A stretch of 64,000 bases of DNA from Ensifer adhaerens (GCF_002940685.1 NZ_PNFP01000013.1:124001-188000); one strand, 5' to 3'; counted from the first letter of the stretch, positions 41,549-50,670 are shown. Made by a program: numbers and translations. The notes: generated by a model not told the origin, from the sequence alone.

Positions 41549-41578
41549 AGCCCTTTGAGACATGGCGAGCGAAGGGCT
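41549..41578 (-). terminator. Possible terminator of the DUF6894 gene
   Basis: On the minus strand AGCCCTT, a 16-base loop and AAGGGCT form a 7-bp stem starting at the stop codon of the DUF6894 gene, followed by GTTT. The loop is long and the T-run short, so this is tentative. Confidence 0.35.
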
Positions 41579-41835
41579 CAATGCAATGAAATCTGGCGCG
41601 CGGGCTGCTGCAGTTGATGCATCAACGGCACTTCGCGCGAAATCAGCCGCGCAACCAAACGCCCCGACATCGTGACCACATCGAGGACCGCGTCGCGATA
41701 GTCGTCGTCCTTGGCCAGCTCGTCCACTATGCGTTGGCCATAGGCAACTGCAGGTCCGTCCGACGGATACTTCCGGCCAACTTCGTCGCGGCTGACGACG
41801 CCGGCTGTATAGATATTGAATAGGTAACGGCGCAT
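41578..41835 (-). CDS. DUF6894-type small protein
   Basis: An 85-residue soluble protein. The start MRRYLFNIYTAGVVSRDEVGRKYPS, followed by a helix (AVAYGQRIVDELAKDDDYR) and a strand block (AVLDVVTMSGRLVARL), fits the DUF6894 plan (M-x-R-Y-F-F ... D-x-x-G ... ), a family common in rhizobia and bradyrhizobia with no known function. The ATG at 41835 has GGAG ten bases upstream; a longer frame exists upstream but lacks the family start. It is a lone gene. Confidence 0.7.
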   Translation of the reverse strand: MRRYLFNIYTAGVVSRDEVGRKYPSDGPAVAYGQRIVDELAKDDDYRDAVLDVVTMSGRLVARLISREVPLMHQLQQPARQISLH

Positions 41836-42198
41836 GAAATTCCACTCCGTGCGTGAAGCCGGTCGGCGCTGGCAACACCTATTAAAGCGAGCGCGCGCTA
41901 TGACCGGCAATGCTATGGTTTGAAATGACCGCGCAACATATCGCGGTCTCGTCGCCGTGTCGCGTGACGCGAGCGTGACGGCGACATTACGTGCGTCTGA
42001 TGAGCTCAAGAGAGTCGAGCGCGCTTCCTCGATCGGACGTCTACGCCTTCAGCTCCGAAACCATCGGCGGCTCGCCGGTGCCTATCGAAGATTTGCAATG
42101 GCGACCAAGCGCGAGCTTGAGACCGATGCCTTTAAAGCGATCCGTAGCGCCGTCGAAGGCATGTATGCGGCAGGCACCATAGAGATGGATCACGTCGC
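41836..42198. other. Intergenic stretch, no gene seen
   Basis: About 360 bases between the DUF6894 gene and the end of the GH4/ABC operon. I see no recognisable gene or repeat. It probably holds the DUF6894 promoter on the minus strand and the 3' end of the operon transcript. Confidence 0.4.
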
Positions 42199-43056
42199 CT
42201 ACCCTTTGACGGCCCCGGTCGTGAGGCCTGCCACGATCTTCCTCTGGAAGATGAGAACGAGAACAAGCAGCGGCAATGTCACCGTTACCGAGGCAGCCAT
42301 CAGCAGCCCGTATGGCACCTCGTATCGGCTGCTGCCCGTCAGCAGGCCGATCGCCACCGGGACGGTCCGGTTCTCGTCGGTCAGGATAAAGGTCAGCGCG
42401 AAAAGGAACTCGTTCCACGACAAGATGAAGGCGAGCAGGCCGGTGCTGGCGATGGCCGGCCACATCAGCGGCAGCAGCACATGGGTCAGGATGCGCAGCC
42501 GCGAGCAACCGTCGATCAACGCCGCTTCCTCGAGTTCCACCGGCAGATCCCGGATGAAGCTGGTCAGGATCCAGGTCGTGAAGGGCAAGGTCAGGATGAG
42601 ATAGGAAACGACGAGCGCGCCCGGGCTGTTGTAGAGCCTCAGCCAGCCGATCACCTCGAACATGCCCGAAAGCACCACGACCTGAGGAAAGACGGAGATC
42701 ATCAGAACCGCAATCAGCAGATAGCGCCCGGCCGCGAAATGCAGCCGGCCGAAGCCGTAGGCCGCGAGAATGCCGATGGCGAGCGCAATCATGGTGCTGG
42801 CAAGCGCGACAACGATGGAGTTCACCAGCGCGCCGATGAACACGGCGTTCGAGAAGAGCTGCACATAGTTGGTCAGGTTGAGGGACGGCAGCAGGCTGAA
42901 GCTGTAGATCTCCTGCGCGGATCTCGTCGAGGTCACGATCGCCCAGTAGTAGGGAAAGAGAACATAGACCATAACCACGGCAACGGCCATGTAGAGACCA
43001 ACGGATTTAAGGCGACGGATCAGCCGATAGGTTGCGTTCGAATGTCGCATGGCCAT
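42199..43056 (-). CDS. Sugar ABC transporter permease (MalG/CUT1 type)
   Basis: A 285-residue inner-membrane permease with six helices. The EAA loop that contacts the ATPase reads ELEEAALIDGCSRLRILTHVLLPLMWP near residue 190. The CUT1 second-permease ending LIFQRKIVAGLTTGAVKG is typical. It is the last gene of the GH4 operon and starts nine bases after the partner permease. The substrate is most likely a glycoside or amino-sugar oligomer, judged from the operon enzymes. Confidence 0.93.
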   Translation of the reverse strand: MAMRHSNATYRLIRRLKSVGLYMAVAVVMVYVLFPYYWAIVTSTRSAQEIYSFSLLPSLNLTNYVQLFSNAVFIGALVNSIVVALASTMIALAIGILAAYGFGRLHFAAGRYLLIAVLMISVFPQVVVLSGMFEVIGWLRLYNSPGALVVSYLILTLPFTTWILTSFIRDLPVELEEAALIDGCSRLRILTHVLLPLMWPAIASTGLLAFILSWNEFLFALTFILTDENRTVPVAIGLLTGSSRYEVPYGLLMAASVTVTLPLLVLVLIFQRKIVAGLTTGAVKG

Positions 43057-43065
43057 GATCGCCCC

Positions 43066-43959
43066 CTAGTGATGTGGCCGGTCGAGCCGAAGCAAGCCGA
43101 CGATGACGATGGCGATGAGGCCGATGATCAGGAAGACCCAGGTCGAGGCAGCCGAGCCGACACCGAGATCCTGAAAGCCGATGAGTTGGTCGCGTGCATA
43201 GATCGACATGGTCATCGTGTTGGCATTGTTGGCAGCCAGCACATAACTCAGGTCGAACATGCGCAGTGCATCGAGCGTGCGGAAGAGCATGGCAACGCCT
43301 ATGGCGGGCGCCACGAGCGGCAGCGTGATCGACCAGAAACGCTTCCAGTGCGGCACGCCCGACACCTCTGCCGCCTCGTAGAGTTCCTCGGGTATGAGCT
43401 GGAGGCCGGCGAGAATGAGCAGCACCATGAAAGGCGTCGTCACCCAGACGTCGATGAAGATCACCACGCCGAGAAGCAGGGACGGGTCTGCCGTCCAGGC
43501 AATGCCCTTGGCGATGATGCCGAGTTCGACGAGCACCTTGTTGATGAGGCCGAACTGGTCGTTGAGCATCCAGTCCCATATGCGCGTCGAAACGACCATG
43601 GGCATGGCCCAGGGAATGAGGATCGCCGCCCGCACCAACCCGCGGCCGAAGAACGCACGATGCAGCAACAGGGCGATCGCGAGCCCCAACATCGTCTCGA
43701 TGCCCACGGAGACGACGGTGAACACGAGCGTGTTGCGGACGGCCCGCCAGAAGGTCGCGTCCTCCCAGACGGTCACGAAGTTCGCGAAACCGACAAATTC
43801 ATAGCTGCTGGGATTGTCGAGATAGGCATCGGTAAAGGCGAAGAACACCGTGCGGCCCAGCGGCCAGATGGCGACCGCCAGCAAGATGACGACAAGCGGG
43901 GCCACGAAGAGCCATGCTACGCGCGTTTCGGCGCGTCGGGCGCGGTCCGTCGGCGTCAT
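43066..43959 (-). CDS. Sugar ABC transporter permease (MalF/UgpA type)
   Basis: A 297-residue permease with about six helices. WLFVAPLVVILLAVAIWPLGRTVFFAF at the N-terminus is the usual CUT1 start, and the EAA loop is ELYEAAEVSGVPHWKRFWSITLPLVAPAI near residue 195. The start overlaps the stop of the upstream ATPase gene (ATGA). It pairs with the downstream MalG-type permease. Confidence 0.93.
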   Translation of the reverse strand: MTPTDRARRAETRVAWLFVAPLVVILLAVAIWPLGRTVFFAFTDAYLDNPSSYEFVGFANFVTVWEDATFWRAVRNTLVFTVVSVGIETMLGLAIALLLHRAFFGRGLVRAAILIPWAMPMVVSTRIWDWMLNDQFGLINKVLVELGIIAKGIAWTADPSLLLGVVIFIDVWVTTPFMVLLILAGLQLIPEELYEAAEVSGVPHWKRFWSITLPLVAPAIGVAMLFRTLDALRMFDLSYVLAANNANTMTMSIYARDQLIGFQDLGVGSAASTWVFLIIGLIAIVIVGLLRLDRPHH

Positions 43960-45053
43960 GCAACCTCCTCCGCCACCCGGTCGGCTGGCCTGTGGTCGAG
44001 CCGCTGGCCATCCCTGTCGAAGAGGTAGAGATTGCCCGCGCGCCAGCCAACATGGACGGTCTGTCCCGGCAAGAACGCAGGTGGCGCGCCAGAGCCTCGA
44101 ACGGTCCAGATCAGCCCCTCGCCGATGCGGACATAGCAGAGGAACTCATGGCCGAGGTCTTCCGCTCTCTCGAAGGTGCTCTCGATCGTATCGGAGCCCG
44201 GTTGGGCCGACAGCGTCAACGCTTCCGGCCGCAGCCCGATCTCGCTCACCGTGGTGCCCGTGGCCAAGCCAGGCGTGTAGGAAAACCCGCCTGGCCCCGC
44301 CAGCCGGCCATCGGTCAGCAAAGTCGGCGCGAAATTCATCTTCGGGCTCCCGAGAAAGCCGGCGACGAAGCGGGTCGCGGGGCGATCGTAGAGTTCGCGA
44401 GGTGTGCCTACCTGTTCGACCTTGCCGTGATTCAAGACGACGATCCGATCGGCGAGTGTCATTGCCTCGGTCTGGTCATGGGTCACGTAGATCATCGTCG
44501 CCTTGACCTCGGCATGCAGCTTGGCGATTTCGAAACGCATCTCGGTGCGCAGGTCCGCATCAAGGTTGGACAGTGGTTCGTCGAAGAGGAAGACTTCCGG
44601 ATCGGCGACGAGCGCGCGGCCGATCGCAACGCGCTGGCGCTGGCCGCCGGAAAGCTGGCGCGGCTTGCGCTCCAGGAGATGACCGATCTTCAGCATGCCG
44701 GCGACCGCCTCGACCCTGCGCATGATCTCCGCCTTGCCGATCCGTGCCGTCTCCAGGGCGAAGCTGATGTTGCGCGAGACATTCATGTGCGGATAGAGCG
44801 CGTAGGACTGGAAGACGAAGGAAATGCCGCGCTTCGAGGCCGGGACATCCGTCACTTCATCGCCGCCGATCAGCACGGCGCCGTCCGAAACCGGCACGAG
44901 GCCCGCGATCAATCGCAGGAGGGTGGATTTTCCGCAGCCCGAGGGGCCCACGAAAACCACGAATTCACCGTCGCCGATCTCCAGGTCGACATTGCGGATG
45001 ATGTCATAGACGCCGAAACTCTTGCTGACGTTTTTCAACGTAACGGACGCCAT
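43956..45053 (-). CDS. Sugar ABC transporter ATP-binding protein (UgpC/MalK type)
   Basis: A 365-residue ATPase of the CUT1 importer. Walker A is GPSGCGKST near residue 36; the signature is LSGGQRQRVAIGRAL; Walker B is VFLFDEPLSNLDADLR; the switch His is in YVTHDQTEAM. The C-terminal TOBE regulatory domain follows from about residue 235. The start was set at ATG 45053 (MASVTLKNVSKSFG), five bases after the NagB-family gene; the frame extends upstream only as that gene's shadow. It is directly coupled to the two permeases. Confidence 0.95.
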   Translation of the reverse strand: MASVTLKNVSKSFGVYDIIRNVDLEIGDGEFVVFVGPSGCGKSTLLRLIAGLVPVSDGAVLIGGDEVTDVPASKRGISFVFQSYALYPHMNVSRNISFALETARIGKAEIMRRVEAVAGMLKIGHLLERKPRQLSGGQRQRVAIGRALVADPEVFLFDEPLSNLDADLRTEMRFEIAKLHAEVKATMIYVTHDQTEAMTLADRIVVLNHGKVEQVGTPRELYDRPATRFVAGFLGSPKMNFAPTLLTDGRLAGPGGFSYTPGLATGTTVSEIGLRPEALTLSAQPGSDTIESTFERAEDLGHEFLCYVRIGEGLIWTVRGSGAPPAFLPGQTVHVGWRAGNLYLFDRDGQRLDHRPADRVAEEVA

Positions 45054-45058
45054 ATGCT

Positions 45059-45862
45059 CTATCTCCGATTGTCGGCCGCGGCATGGTCCGCGAGGATGTC
45101 GTGGCTTGCTGCGGCCAGCACGATGCTTGCGGGCCAATCCGCATCGAAGCCGGCGGCACTGGTGACCCGCCGAAACGCTTCGCGTTTTTCCCTCCCCCAG
45201 AGCAAAAGCATGCAATGGCGAGCCGACCGGATCGTCTGCAGCCCAACGCTGACGCCATGCCGCGGCACGGCGTCGAGGTTTTCGAAGGCAGGGAAGGTCT
45301 TCAGATTGTCGATCCGCGTCTGCTCGGCCAACGTCACAATGCGCGTGAGGCTGCTAAGTCCGCTGCCCGGCGGATTAAAAGCGACATGGCCGTCGCCGGA
45401 TCCGGAGGCGACCAGAAAGCAATCGATGCCGCCGGCGTCCGCTATTCGCTTGTCATAGGAGGCCGGTTCGTCCACGTCGGGAAACCAGACGTTCTCCGAC
45501 CGAATCCGGAACACTTGCGGCAGGACCGCATTTATCGGCGCGACGATCTCCCGCTCAGCGAAGCCGCGGCAGGAAAAATGCGCGGACGGATCGGCAAGAC
45601 GAAGCCGTCCGCCGCCATCTTCGCTCGCATATTCGTCCATCATCACAAGCACGAGATGCGAGAGGTCCAGGGGCTCTCTCCGCAGTGCTTCGGCGAGTGC
45701 CGCATAGACGGGTCGCGGCGTGCGCCCTGTCGGACATCCGAGGAGATAAGGCCTGCCCGCGGCCCTGGCTGCGCCCAGGCCCGCCAGAAGATGGCTTGCG
45801 GCATGATTTCCGATTGCTTCGGGCGTTTCGAACAGGCGAACGGTCACTCGAGATTCCTGCAT
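45059..45862 (-). CDS. NagB-family glucosamine-6-phosphate deaminase/isomerase-like protein
   Basis: A 267-residue protein of the glucosamine-6-phosphate isomerase family. The phosphate loop is LLGCPTGRTPRPVY near residue 40, the general-base region is VMMDEYASEDGG with the catalytic Asp, and GSGDGHVAFNPPGSGLSS holds the Asp and ring-opening His. In E. coli NagB the matching stretch ends FNEP, with Glu148 of the catalytic triad; here that Glu is Pro. The enzyme may therefore isomerise or hydrolyse a related sugar phosphate without normal deamination. In the operon it follows a GH4 glycosidase, a PfkB kinase and the binding protein, which suggests it handles the phosphorylated product. No NagA deacetylase is present. 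Confidence 0.85.
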   Translation of the reverse strand: MQESRVTVRLFETPEAIGNHAASHLLAGLGAARAAGRPYLLGCPTGRTPRPVYAALAEALRREPLDLSHLVLVMMDEYASEDGGGRLRLADPSAHFSCRGFAEREIVAPINAVLPQVFRIRSENVWFPDVDEPASYDKRIADAGGIDCFLVASGSGDGHVAFNPPGSGLSSLTRIVTLAEQTRIDNLKTFPAFENLDAVPRHGVSVGLQTIRSARHCMLLLWGREKREAFRRVTSAAGFDADWPASIVLAAASHDILADHAAADNRR

Positions 45863-45911
45863 TGTGGAGATTGATCCCGGCAGACGACCATGCCCGCCGG
45901 GACCTTCGATG

Positions 45912-47183
45912 TCAGTCGGTCGCCTTCACGTCGCGTTCGATGCGACGGGCCATCTGCTCGACCGTTCCCGCAACGTCATCGGCGCCCGAAATGATCTCGT
46001 GGACGGCGCGGTAGAAGGTCCGCGAAACACGGTTGTAGTTCTTGCCCGTGACGGCCGAGGGACGTGCCACGGACTCCTCGAAGGCAGACTTTGCCATGGC
46101 AAGGAACGGGATCTTCGCCAGCACATCCTTGTCCTCGTAAAGGGCCGCGACAGTCGGATTATAGCCACCTTCAATCGCCCGCATCTTCTGGTCCTCAAGG
46201 CCAACCATATAGCGCAGAAGGTCCGCAGCGATGTCCTGCTTCTTCGAGTACTTCGAGACGCCGAGATAGGCCGTGCCGAGCGCGCCGCTGGAGCCCTCGC
46301 CGGCTGCACCCACCGGCAGCGCCATCACGCCGACCTTGCCGACGAGGCCGGCGCCTTCCGCCTGGGAGGTTCCCCAGACATAGGGCCAGTTGCGGTGGAA
46401 GACGGCGTTGCCACTTTCAAAGATCGCACGCGACGCCTCCTCGTCGTAGTTCAACACGCCCTGCGGCGAAATGGTGCCGATCCAGTCGCGCGCCCGCGTC
46501 AGCGCCTCGACGGCCTTCGGATTGTTGATGGTGACTTCACCGTCGTTGGAAATGATCGTGCCGCCACCGCTCGAAGCGATCCACTCGAGTGCGTCGCAAG
46601 TGAGGCCCTCATAGCTCCTTCCCTGCCAGACGTAGCCCCAGATGTCGGGACGACCGGCCGCCCGCTCTGCATCCTGGACCTCCTTGGCCGTCGCGGTCAG
46701 TTCGTCCCAGGTCTTCGGCGGCTGCTTGCCGTACTTTTCCAGAAGGTCCTTGCGGTAGAACATCAGGCCGGTGTCGATGTAGAAAGGCATGGCGACAAGC
46801 TTGCCTTCAAGCCGCGCCGCGTCGGTCGCCGAGGAAAAATGCGCCTTCACCTCGTCTTCGGGCACCAGCGGCGCAAGGTCGGCAAGGTGATCCTTGAACA
46901 TGCCGAGCCAGATCACGTCGACATAGAGCACGTCGACGTCAGCGGAATTGGCGGCGAAGAGCTGCTGGTAGATCGGGATCGCATCGTCGAGGTTCTGCGG
47001 CATGCGATTGATCTTCACCTCATGGCCCGAGGTTTTCGACCATTCCGCTGCTCCCTTTTCGCAGAGCTCGTAATCGGTTGCCGAGCAGAACATCGAAACG
47101 GTCTCGGCGCGCGCCGAAACGGCCGATATCGATGCCATCAGGGCGGCCGCGCCGGCCAGGAGTCCCAGTTTATATCTTGCCAT
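45912..47183 (-). CDS. Sugar ABC transporter substrate-binding protein (CUT1)
   Basis: A 423-residue periplasmic binding protein. The signal peptide is MARYKLGLLAGAAALMASI to about SARA|ETVS. CUT1 family blocks include INRMPQNLDDAIPIYQQLFAANSADVDVLYVDVIW, MPFYIDTGLMFYRKDLLEKYG near residue 130, TWDELTATAKEVQ, and GAVFHRNWPYVW-like NAVFHRNWPYVWGTSQ. It is of the trehalose/maltose-binding kind. AGGTGGGA precedes the ATG at 47183. It is 31 bp after the kinase gene and 49 bp before the NagB-family gene. Confidence 0.93.
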   Translation of the reverse strand: MARYKLGLLAGAAALMASISAVSARAETVSMFCSATDYELCEKGAAEWSKTSGHEVKINRMPQNLDDAIPIYQQLFAANSADVDVLYVDVIWLGMFKDHLADLAPLVPEDEVKAHFSSATDAARLEGKLVAMPFYIDTGLMFYRKDLLEKYGKQPPKTWDELTATAKEVQDAERAAGRPDIWGYVWQGRSYEGLTCDALEWIASSGGGTIISNDGEVTINNPKAVEALTRARDWIGTISPQGVLNYDEEASRAIFESGNAVFHRNWPYVWGTSQAEGAGLVGKVGVMALPVGAAGEGSSGALGTAYLGVSKYSKKQDIAADLLRYMVGLEDQKMRAIEGGYNPTVAALYEDKDVLAKIPFLAMAKSAFEESVARPSAVTGKNYNRVSRTFYRAVHEIISGADDVAGTVEQMARRIERDVKATD

Positions 47184-47214
47184 TGTTCCCACCTTTGTTT
47201 TGCACTGGACGCTG

Positions 47215-48150
47215 CTATACGGGAGCCCTCGCTCGCCTGTATTTCGGAATGTCGTCGAGATAGGGAAGATTGCGGCCACCATAGCCGGTGACGGCGAGCG
47301 AACCGCAGATGACGCCAATCTCGAGCGCGGAACAGAAGTCTGGTTCGCTCAGGAGGCCGTGCACGAAGCCGGCATTGAAGCAATCGCCTGCGCCCGTCGT
47401 GTCGAAGACCTCGACCGCAAGTGCCGATACAGCGTATCGCCGACCCTCGTGCATCGCGATCGCCCCCTCCCCGCCGCACTTGACCACGACGGTCGGGCAG
47501 AGTTCGGAGAGAAGCGCCAGGGCACCCTCCACATCCGCGGCACCGGTCAGGTCGACCGCCTCCTTGGCATTGGGCAGGAACACGTCGATCGACGACAACG
47601 CCTCCCGCATCGAAGGCGTATCGAGCGTCATGTCGATATGCTGGCAATCCGAGCAGACCAGGACGCCGAGAGCACGCGCCTCTTCGATCAGAGCAAGGCG
47701 CTCGGGGTCCAGCGAGAAACCTTGCAGCAACAGGACGCGCGGCTTGAGGCGCCGAAGTTCTTCGCGTGCAATCAGTCCCTCCGGTTCTTCCGAATAGCTC
47801 ATGAAGCCGCGGTCGTGCGAAAGCGAAAAGGCGGCACTGACGCGCCTGAGCGGCCGGTCGACCATCTGGAAGAGGTCTGTCGGTATGCCTTCCCGCCGCG
47901 CTTCGTCGACGATCATACGGCTGAAGATGTCGTTGCCGAAGGTGCACCACCAGCCGGCCCGGGTGCCGAGGCGGGCAAGCGCAAGCGCGGTGGAGAACGA
48001 CGCCCCCGGAAGCCAGTCGAACTCCTTCGCCCAAATATCCGTCCCGATCGTCGGCGCACCGGGCAGGCCGCGGAAGATCATGTCGAAATAGTATTCGCCG
48101 ATCACCACGACCTCGAAGGCCGGTCGGTCGTTCGGTTCACTCAATGCCAT
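47215..48150 (-). CDS. PfkB-family carbohydrate kinase
   Basis: A 311-residue ribokinase-fold sugar kinase. Near the N-terminus is GEYYFDMIFRGLPGAPTIG, then the substrate-side LPGASFSTALALARLG, and the anion-hole motif FDTTGAGDCFNAGFVHGLL near residue 255 with the catalytic Asp. The start was set at ATG 48150, overlapping the GH4 stop by ten bases; the longer open frame is the GH4 shadow. In this operon it should phosphorylate the sugar released by the GH4 enzyme before the NagB-family step. The exact hydroxyl and sugar cannot be read. Confidence 0.92.
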   Translation of the reverse strand: MALSEPNDRPAFEVVVIGEYYFDMIFRGLPGAPTIGTDIWAKEFDWLPGASFSTALALARLGTRAGWWCTFGNDIFSRMIVDEARREGIPTDLFQMVDRPLRRVSAAFSLSHDRGFMSYSEEPEGLIAREELRRLKPRVLLLQGFSLDPERLALIEEARALGVLVCSDCQHIDMTLDTPSMREALSSIDVFLPNAKEAVDLTGAADVEGALALLSELCPTVVVKCGGEGAIAMHEGRRYAVSALAVEVFDTTGAGDCFNAGFVHGLLSEPDFCSALEIGVICGSLAVTGYGGRNLPYLDDIPKYRRARAPV

Positions 48151-49526
48151 TCTCCCGTGTGGGCTGCGTGCGCGGCGAGATATTCGTCCACGAGCGGCTC
48201 TGCGCGGGAATAGGACAGAACCAGCGGATGCGCCATCAGCGCCTCGATCGCTGTCTGCCGGTCGCGCTGGAGGATCGCGCGGATCGCGAGCCGTTCGTAG
48301 CGCTTCACGTTGAGGATCAGTTGCGCCTGCGATTCCGGCATCTTTCCGATCGGCAGCGGCTTGATGCCCGCCTTGTCGACGACGCAACTCACCTCCACGA
48401 CATCGTCATCGGCGAGCCCTTCGATCGCACCCTCGTTGCGCACGTTCAGGCCGCTATAGCAGGGCACGCCGGTCTCCAGCGCGTCGATGAGATTGAGCGC
48501 GACGCCGGCATAGCCCTCCCCCTCCTCGCCGGTCTCGCCGTGCGTGGGATGATCCGAGACCTGGTCGGCAGCCTCCATGCTCGGCGCGTCCTCAAAGGCG
48601 TAGTGCATATAGGTGGCGTTTCGCCGGCGCTCGTAGGCGTAGTAGGCGGAGAGGGCCGCATCGGCATCGCTGTCCAGATCCATCCTGCCGAGGCGCGCCA
48701 TGAGTGCGGCGTTCAGGTCCTTGACCTCCTCGCCGCGCGTGCGCGCATCCGACTTCAGCGCCTCCACAGCGCGTTCCGCGTAATAGTAGTAGTAGAGATA
48801 TTCGTTGATCCAGTTGCGCTGGCGGCGGATCAGCCTGGGATCGAACATCCGCTGCGACGTAGCCTTGAGGAAAGCCTCGTCGTCGAGCAGCGGCTGCAGC
48901 ACTTCCTTGCCGTTCAGCGTTGCGCCACGGGTAAAGGAGAGATGGTTCAGCCCGTAGACTTCGGCATGGACATCGTTCTGCGGCACCTTGAACCAGCGCG
49001 CAAGCGCCTCCTGGGCCCCGTTCGCGCCGTCGCAGATCCCGATGGTGCGGTGATAACCGGAGTCCTGGAGTGCCTGTGCTACCAGGCCGGCCGGGTTGGT
49101 GAAGTTGAAAAGCCAGGCGTCGGGGCTCCGCCGCTTCAGGATCTCGGCATAGCGAAGGATTACCGGAATGCTGCGGAGCGCCATGGCGAAGCCGCCGGGA
49201 CCGGTGGTCTCCTGGCCGAGCACGCCATGGGCAAGCGCGATCCGCTCGTCCTTGATGCGCCCGTCCTCGTCTCCAGGACGGACGGTCGTGACCACATATT
49301 TCGCGCCGTCGAGCGCGCGCTCGGCATCGGGCGTCATGGTTATGCGCACCGGCGATTGCACGCGCCGGGCCACTTCCTGACTGACCCGCCCGAAGAGCTC
49401 CAGCTTGTTCTCGTTGATATCCTGAAGGCAGATCTCGGTCAGCCCGCTCTTTTCCGCGCGCCTGAGCGCCGAACCGACAAATAGGGGGGCGCGGACACCA
49501 CCGCCGCCGATCAGGGTAAGTTTCAT
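48141..49526 (-). CDS. Glycoside hydrolase family 4 (NAD-dependent glycosidase)
   Basis: A 461-residue GH4 enzyme, which cleaves glycosides by an unusual redox mechanism using NAD+ and a divalent metal. The NAD site is LTLIGGGGVRAPLFVG at residue 3; LFNFTNPAGLVAQAL near residue 138, the metal-site Cys in IGICDGANG, and the His in YGLNHLSF near residue 195 match the family. It is cytoplasmic (no signal peptide), so it acts on imported glycoside. It is the first gene of the minus-strand operon; a 16-bp palindrome lies 35 bp upstream. GH4 includes alpha- and beta-glucosidases and 6-phospho-glycosidases, and the specificity is not clear. The kinase gene comes after it, suggesting an unphosphorylated substrate. 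Confidence 0.93.
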   Translation of the reverse strand: MKLTLIGGGGVRAPLFVGSALRRAEKSGLTEICLQDINENKLELFGRVSQEVARRVQSPVRITMTPDAERALDGAKYVVTTVRPGDEDGRIKDERIALAHGVLGQETTGPGGFAMALRSIPVILRYAEILKRRSPDAWLFNFTNPAGLVAQALQDSGYHRTIGICDGANGAQEALARWFKVPQNDVHAEVYGLNHLSFTRGATLNGKEVLQPLLDDEAFLKATSQRMFDPRLIRRQRNWINEYLYYYYYAERAVEALKSDARTRGEEVKDLNAALMARLGRMDLDSDADAALSAYYAYERRRNATYMHYAFEDAPSMEAADQVSDHPTHGETGEEGEGYAGVALNLIDALETGVPCYSGLNVRNEGAIEGLADDDVVEVSCVVDKAGIKPLPIGKMPESQAQLILNVKRYERLAIRAILQRDRQTAIEALMAHPLVLSYSRAEPLVDEYLAAHAAHTGEWH

Positions 49527-49560
49527 GTCATGCTCCGCCGATTAAGACGACACGATCACT

Positions 49561-49576
49561 ACTGGTTATAACCAGT
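49561..49576. promoter_or_regulatory. 16-bp perfect palindrome, probable GntR/HutC-type operator
   Basis: ACTGGTTATAACCAGT is a perfect dyad in the divergent gap between the GH4 operon and the GntR gene, 35 bp upstream of GH4. The outer halves ACTGGT and ACCAGT equal those of the DasR/NagR operator as I recall it (ACTGGTCTAGACCAGT type), known for N-acetylglucosamine regulators of the same HutC subfamily. The adjacent regulator is the likely binder. Confidence 0.7.
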
Positions 49577-49700
49577 TATGTCAACTATGATTGCCGTCTC
49601 TCTCCGCGTGCATCTTCGCGGCTATGCGGGCGTTTCACCGGACGACATTTGCGTGTATTTGCAATAATCAAGCGGCCTCGATCACAAACCAGGAACCTCA

Positions 49701-50474
49701 ATGTCGGCGTACGGCGACCAACGCAGCGAATCCCTGATAGAGCGCAATCACCCCGATCCGCTTTATGTCCAATTGCGCAATCTGCTGAAGGCAAAGATTG
49801 ATCAGCGCGAATGGGCGACGAATGAGAAGCTTCCCTCCGAAAGGGAGTTGGTGACGCAATATGGCGTCAGCCGCATAACCGTGCGCCAGGCTTTGAAGGA
49901 ACTTGAACATCTCGGCTATCTCCAGAGCCGACCGGGCAAGGGCATCTACGTGTCGGAGCCGAAACCGAGCTATGAGCTGGAGATCGTCAGGAGCTTTACG
50001 CAAACGGCAATCGAGAACCGGTTGCGACCAGGCATGCGTCTTCTGACAGGCGAAGTGATCAAGGCCGGCGAAGAGATCGCGCGGTCTCTTTCTCTGCCGG
50101 TCGGCTCCGAGGTGGTTTATCTGGAGCGATTGCGGCTGCTGAACGACCTGCCGGTCGTCGTCCAGCGCGACTGGTTTTCTGCGGCAATGACGCCCGGCAT
50201 TCTCAAGCTCGATTGGTCGGCGGAGAACCGTTCGCTCTACTCGGAATTCGAACAAACCTACGGCGTGTTCCCGGCTCGCGGGCAATCGACAGTCAGCGCA
50301 CGGCTCGCGACAGACGCGGAGGCCGCGCTGCTACAAATGGAAATTCCGGCTGCGGTCCTTACTCTCGATCAAGTTGCCTATGATGCAACCAACCGAACCG
50401 TCAACATCAGCGCGGCAGCCTATCACCCGCTCCGTTACCCTTTGACGCTGACGCAGATGAATCAACGGCGATAG
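49701..50474 (+). CDS. GntR-family regulator, HutC/UTRA subfamily
   Basis: A 257-residue regulator. The GntR winged helix occupies residues about 18-85: PLYVQLRNLLKAKIDQREW, then KLPSERELVTQYGVSRITVRQALKELEHLGYLQSRPGKGIYV. The C-terminal UTRA effector domain includes EIARSLSLPVGSEVVYLERLRLLNDLPVVVQRDWF. It is divergent from the GH4-kinase-ABC operon, with an operator-like palindrome in the gap, so it most likely represses the operon until a sugar phosphate binds, as NagR and DasR do. Confidence 0.93.
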   Translation: MSAYGDQRSESLIERNHPDPLYVQLRNLLKAKIDQREWATNEKLPSERELVTQYGVSRITVRQALKELEHLGYLQSRPGKGIYVSEPKPSYELEIVRSFTQTAIENRLRPGMRLLTGEVIKAGEEIARSLSLPVGSEVVYLERLRLLNDLPVVVQRDWFSAAMTPGILKLDWSAENRSLYSEFEQTYGVFPARGQSTVSARLATDAEAALLQMEIPAAVLTLDQVAYDATNRTVNISAAAYHPLRYPLTLTQMNQRR

Positions 50475-50670
50475 CGAAACGCCTCCTATGCCAATCCGCG
50501 GCCAGTCGCATCGTCATCCAACCACAGGGCACGGACACGCTCGGGCTGTGAAAGCGCCCTTGCACCCGCGACATTGGCGAAACGAACGATTGGTCCGCAC
50601 CTGGAGTGGCCGGCGCGAGCGATGGTGTTGAGGGTCATACCGGACCAAAGAAGACCAAACTGAAGAGCAA

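Noticed and set aside
42481-44028. Plus-strand open frame of 515 codons rich in charged residues
   Set aside because: It is antisense to the two ABC permease genes, whose helices and EAA loops are unmistakable.
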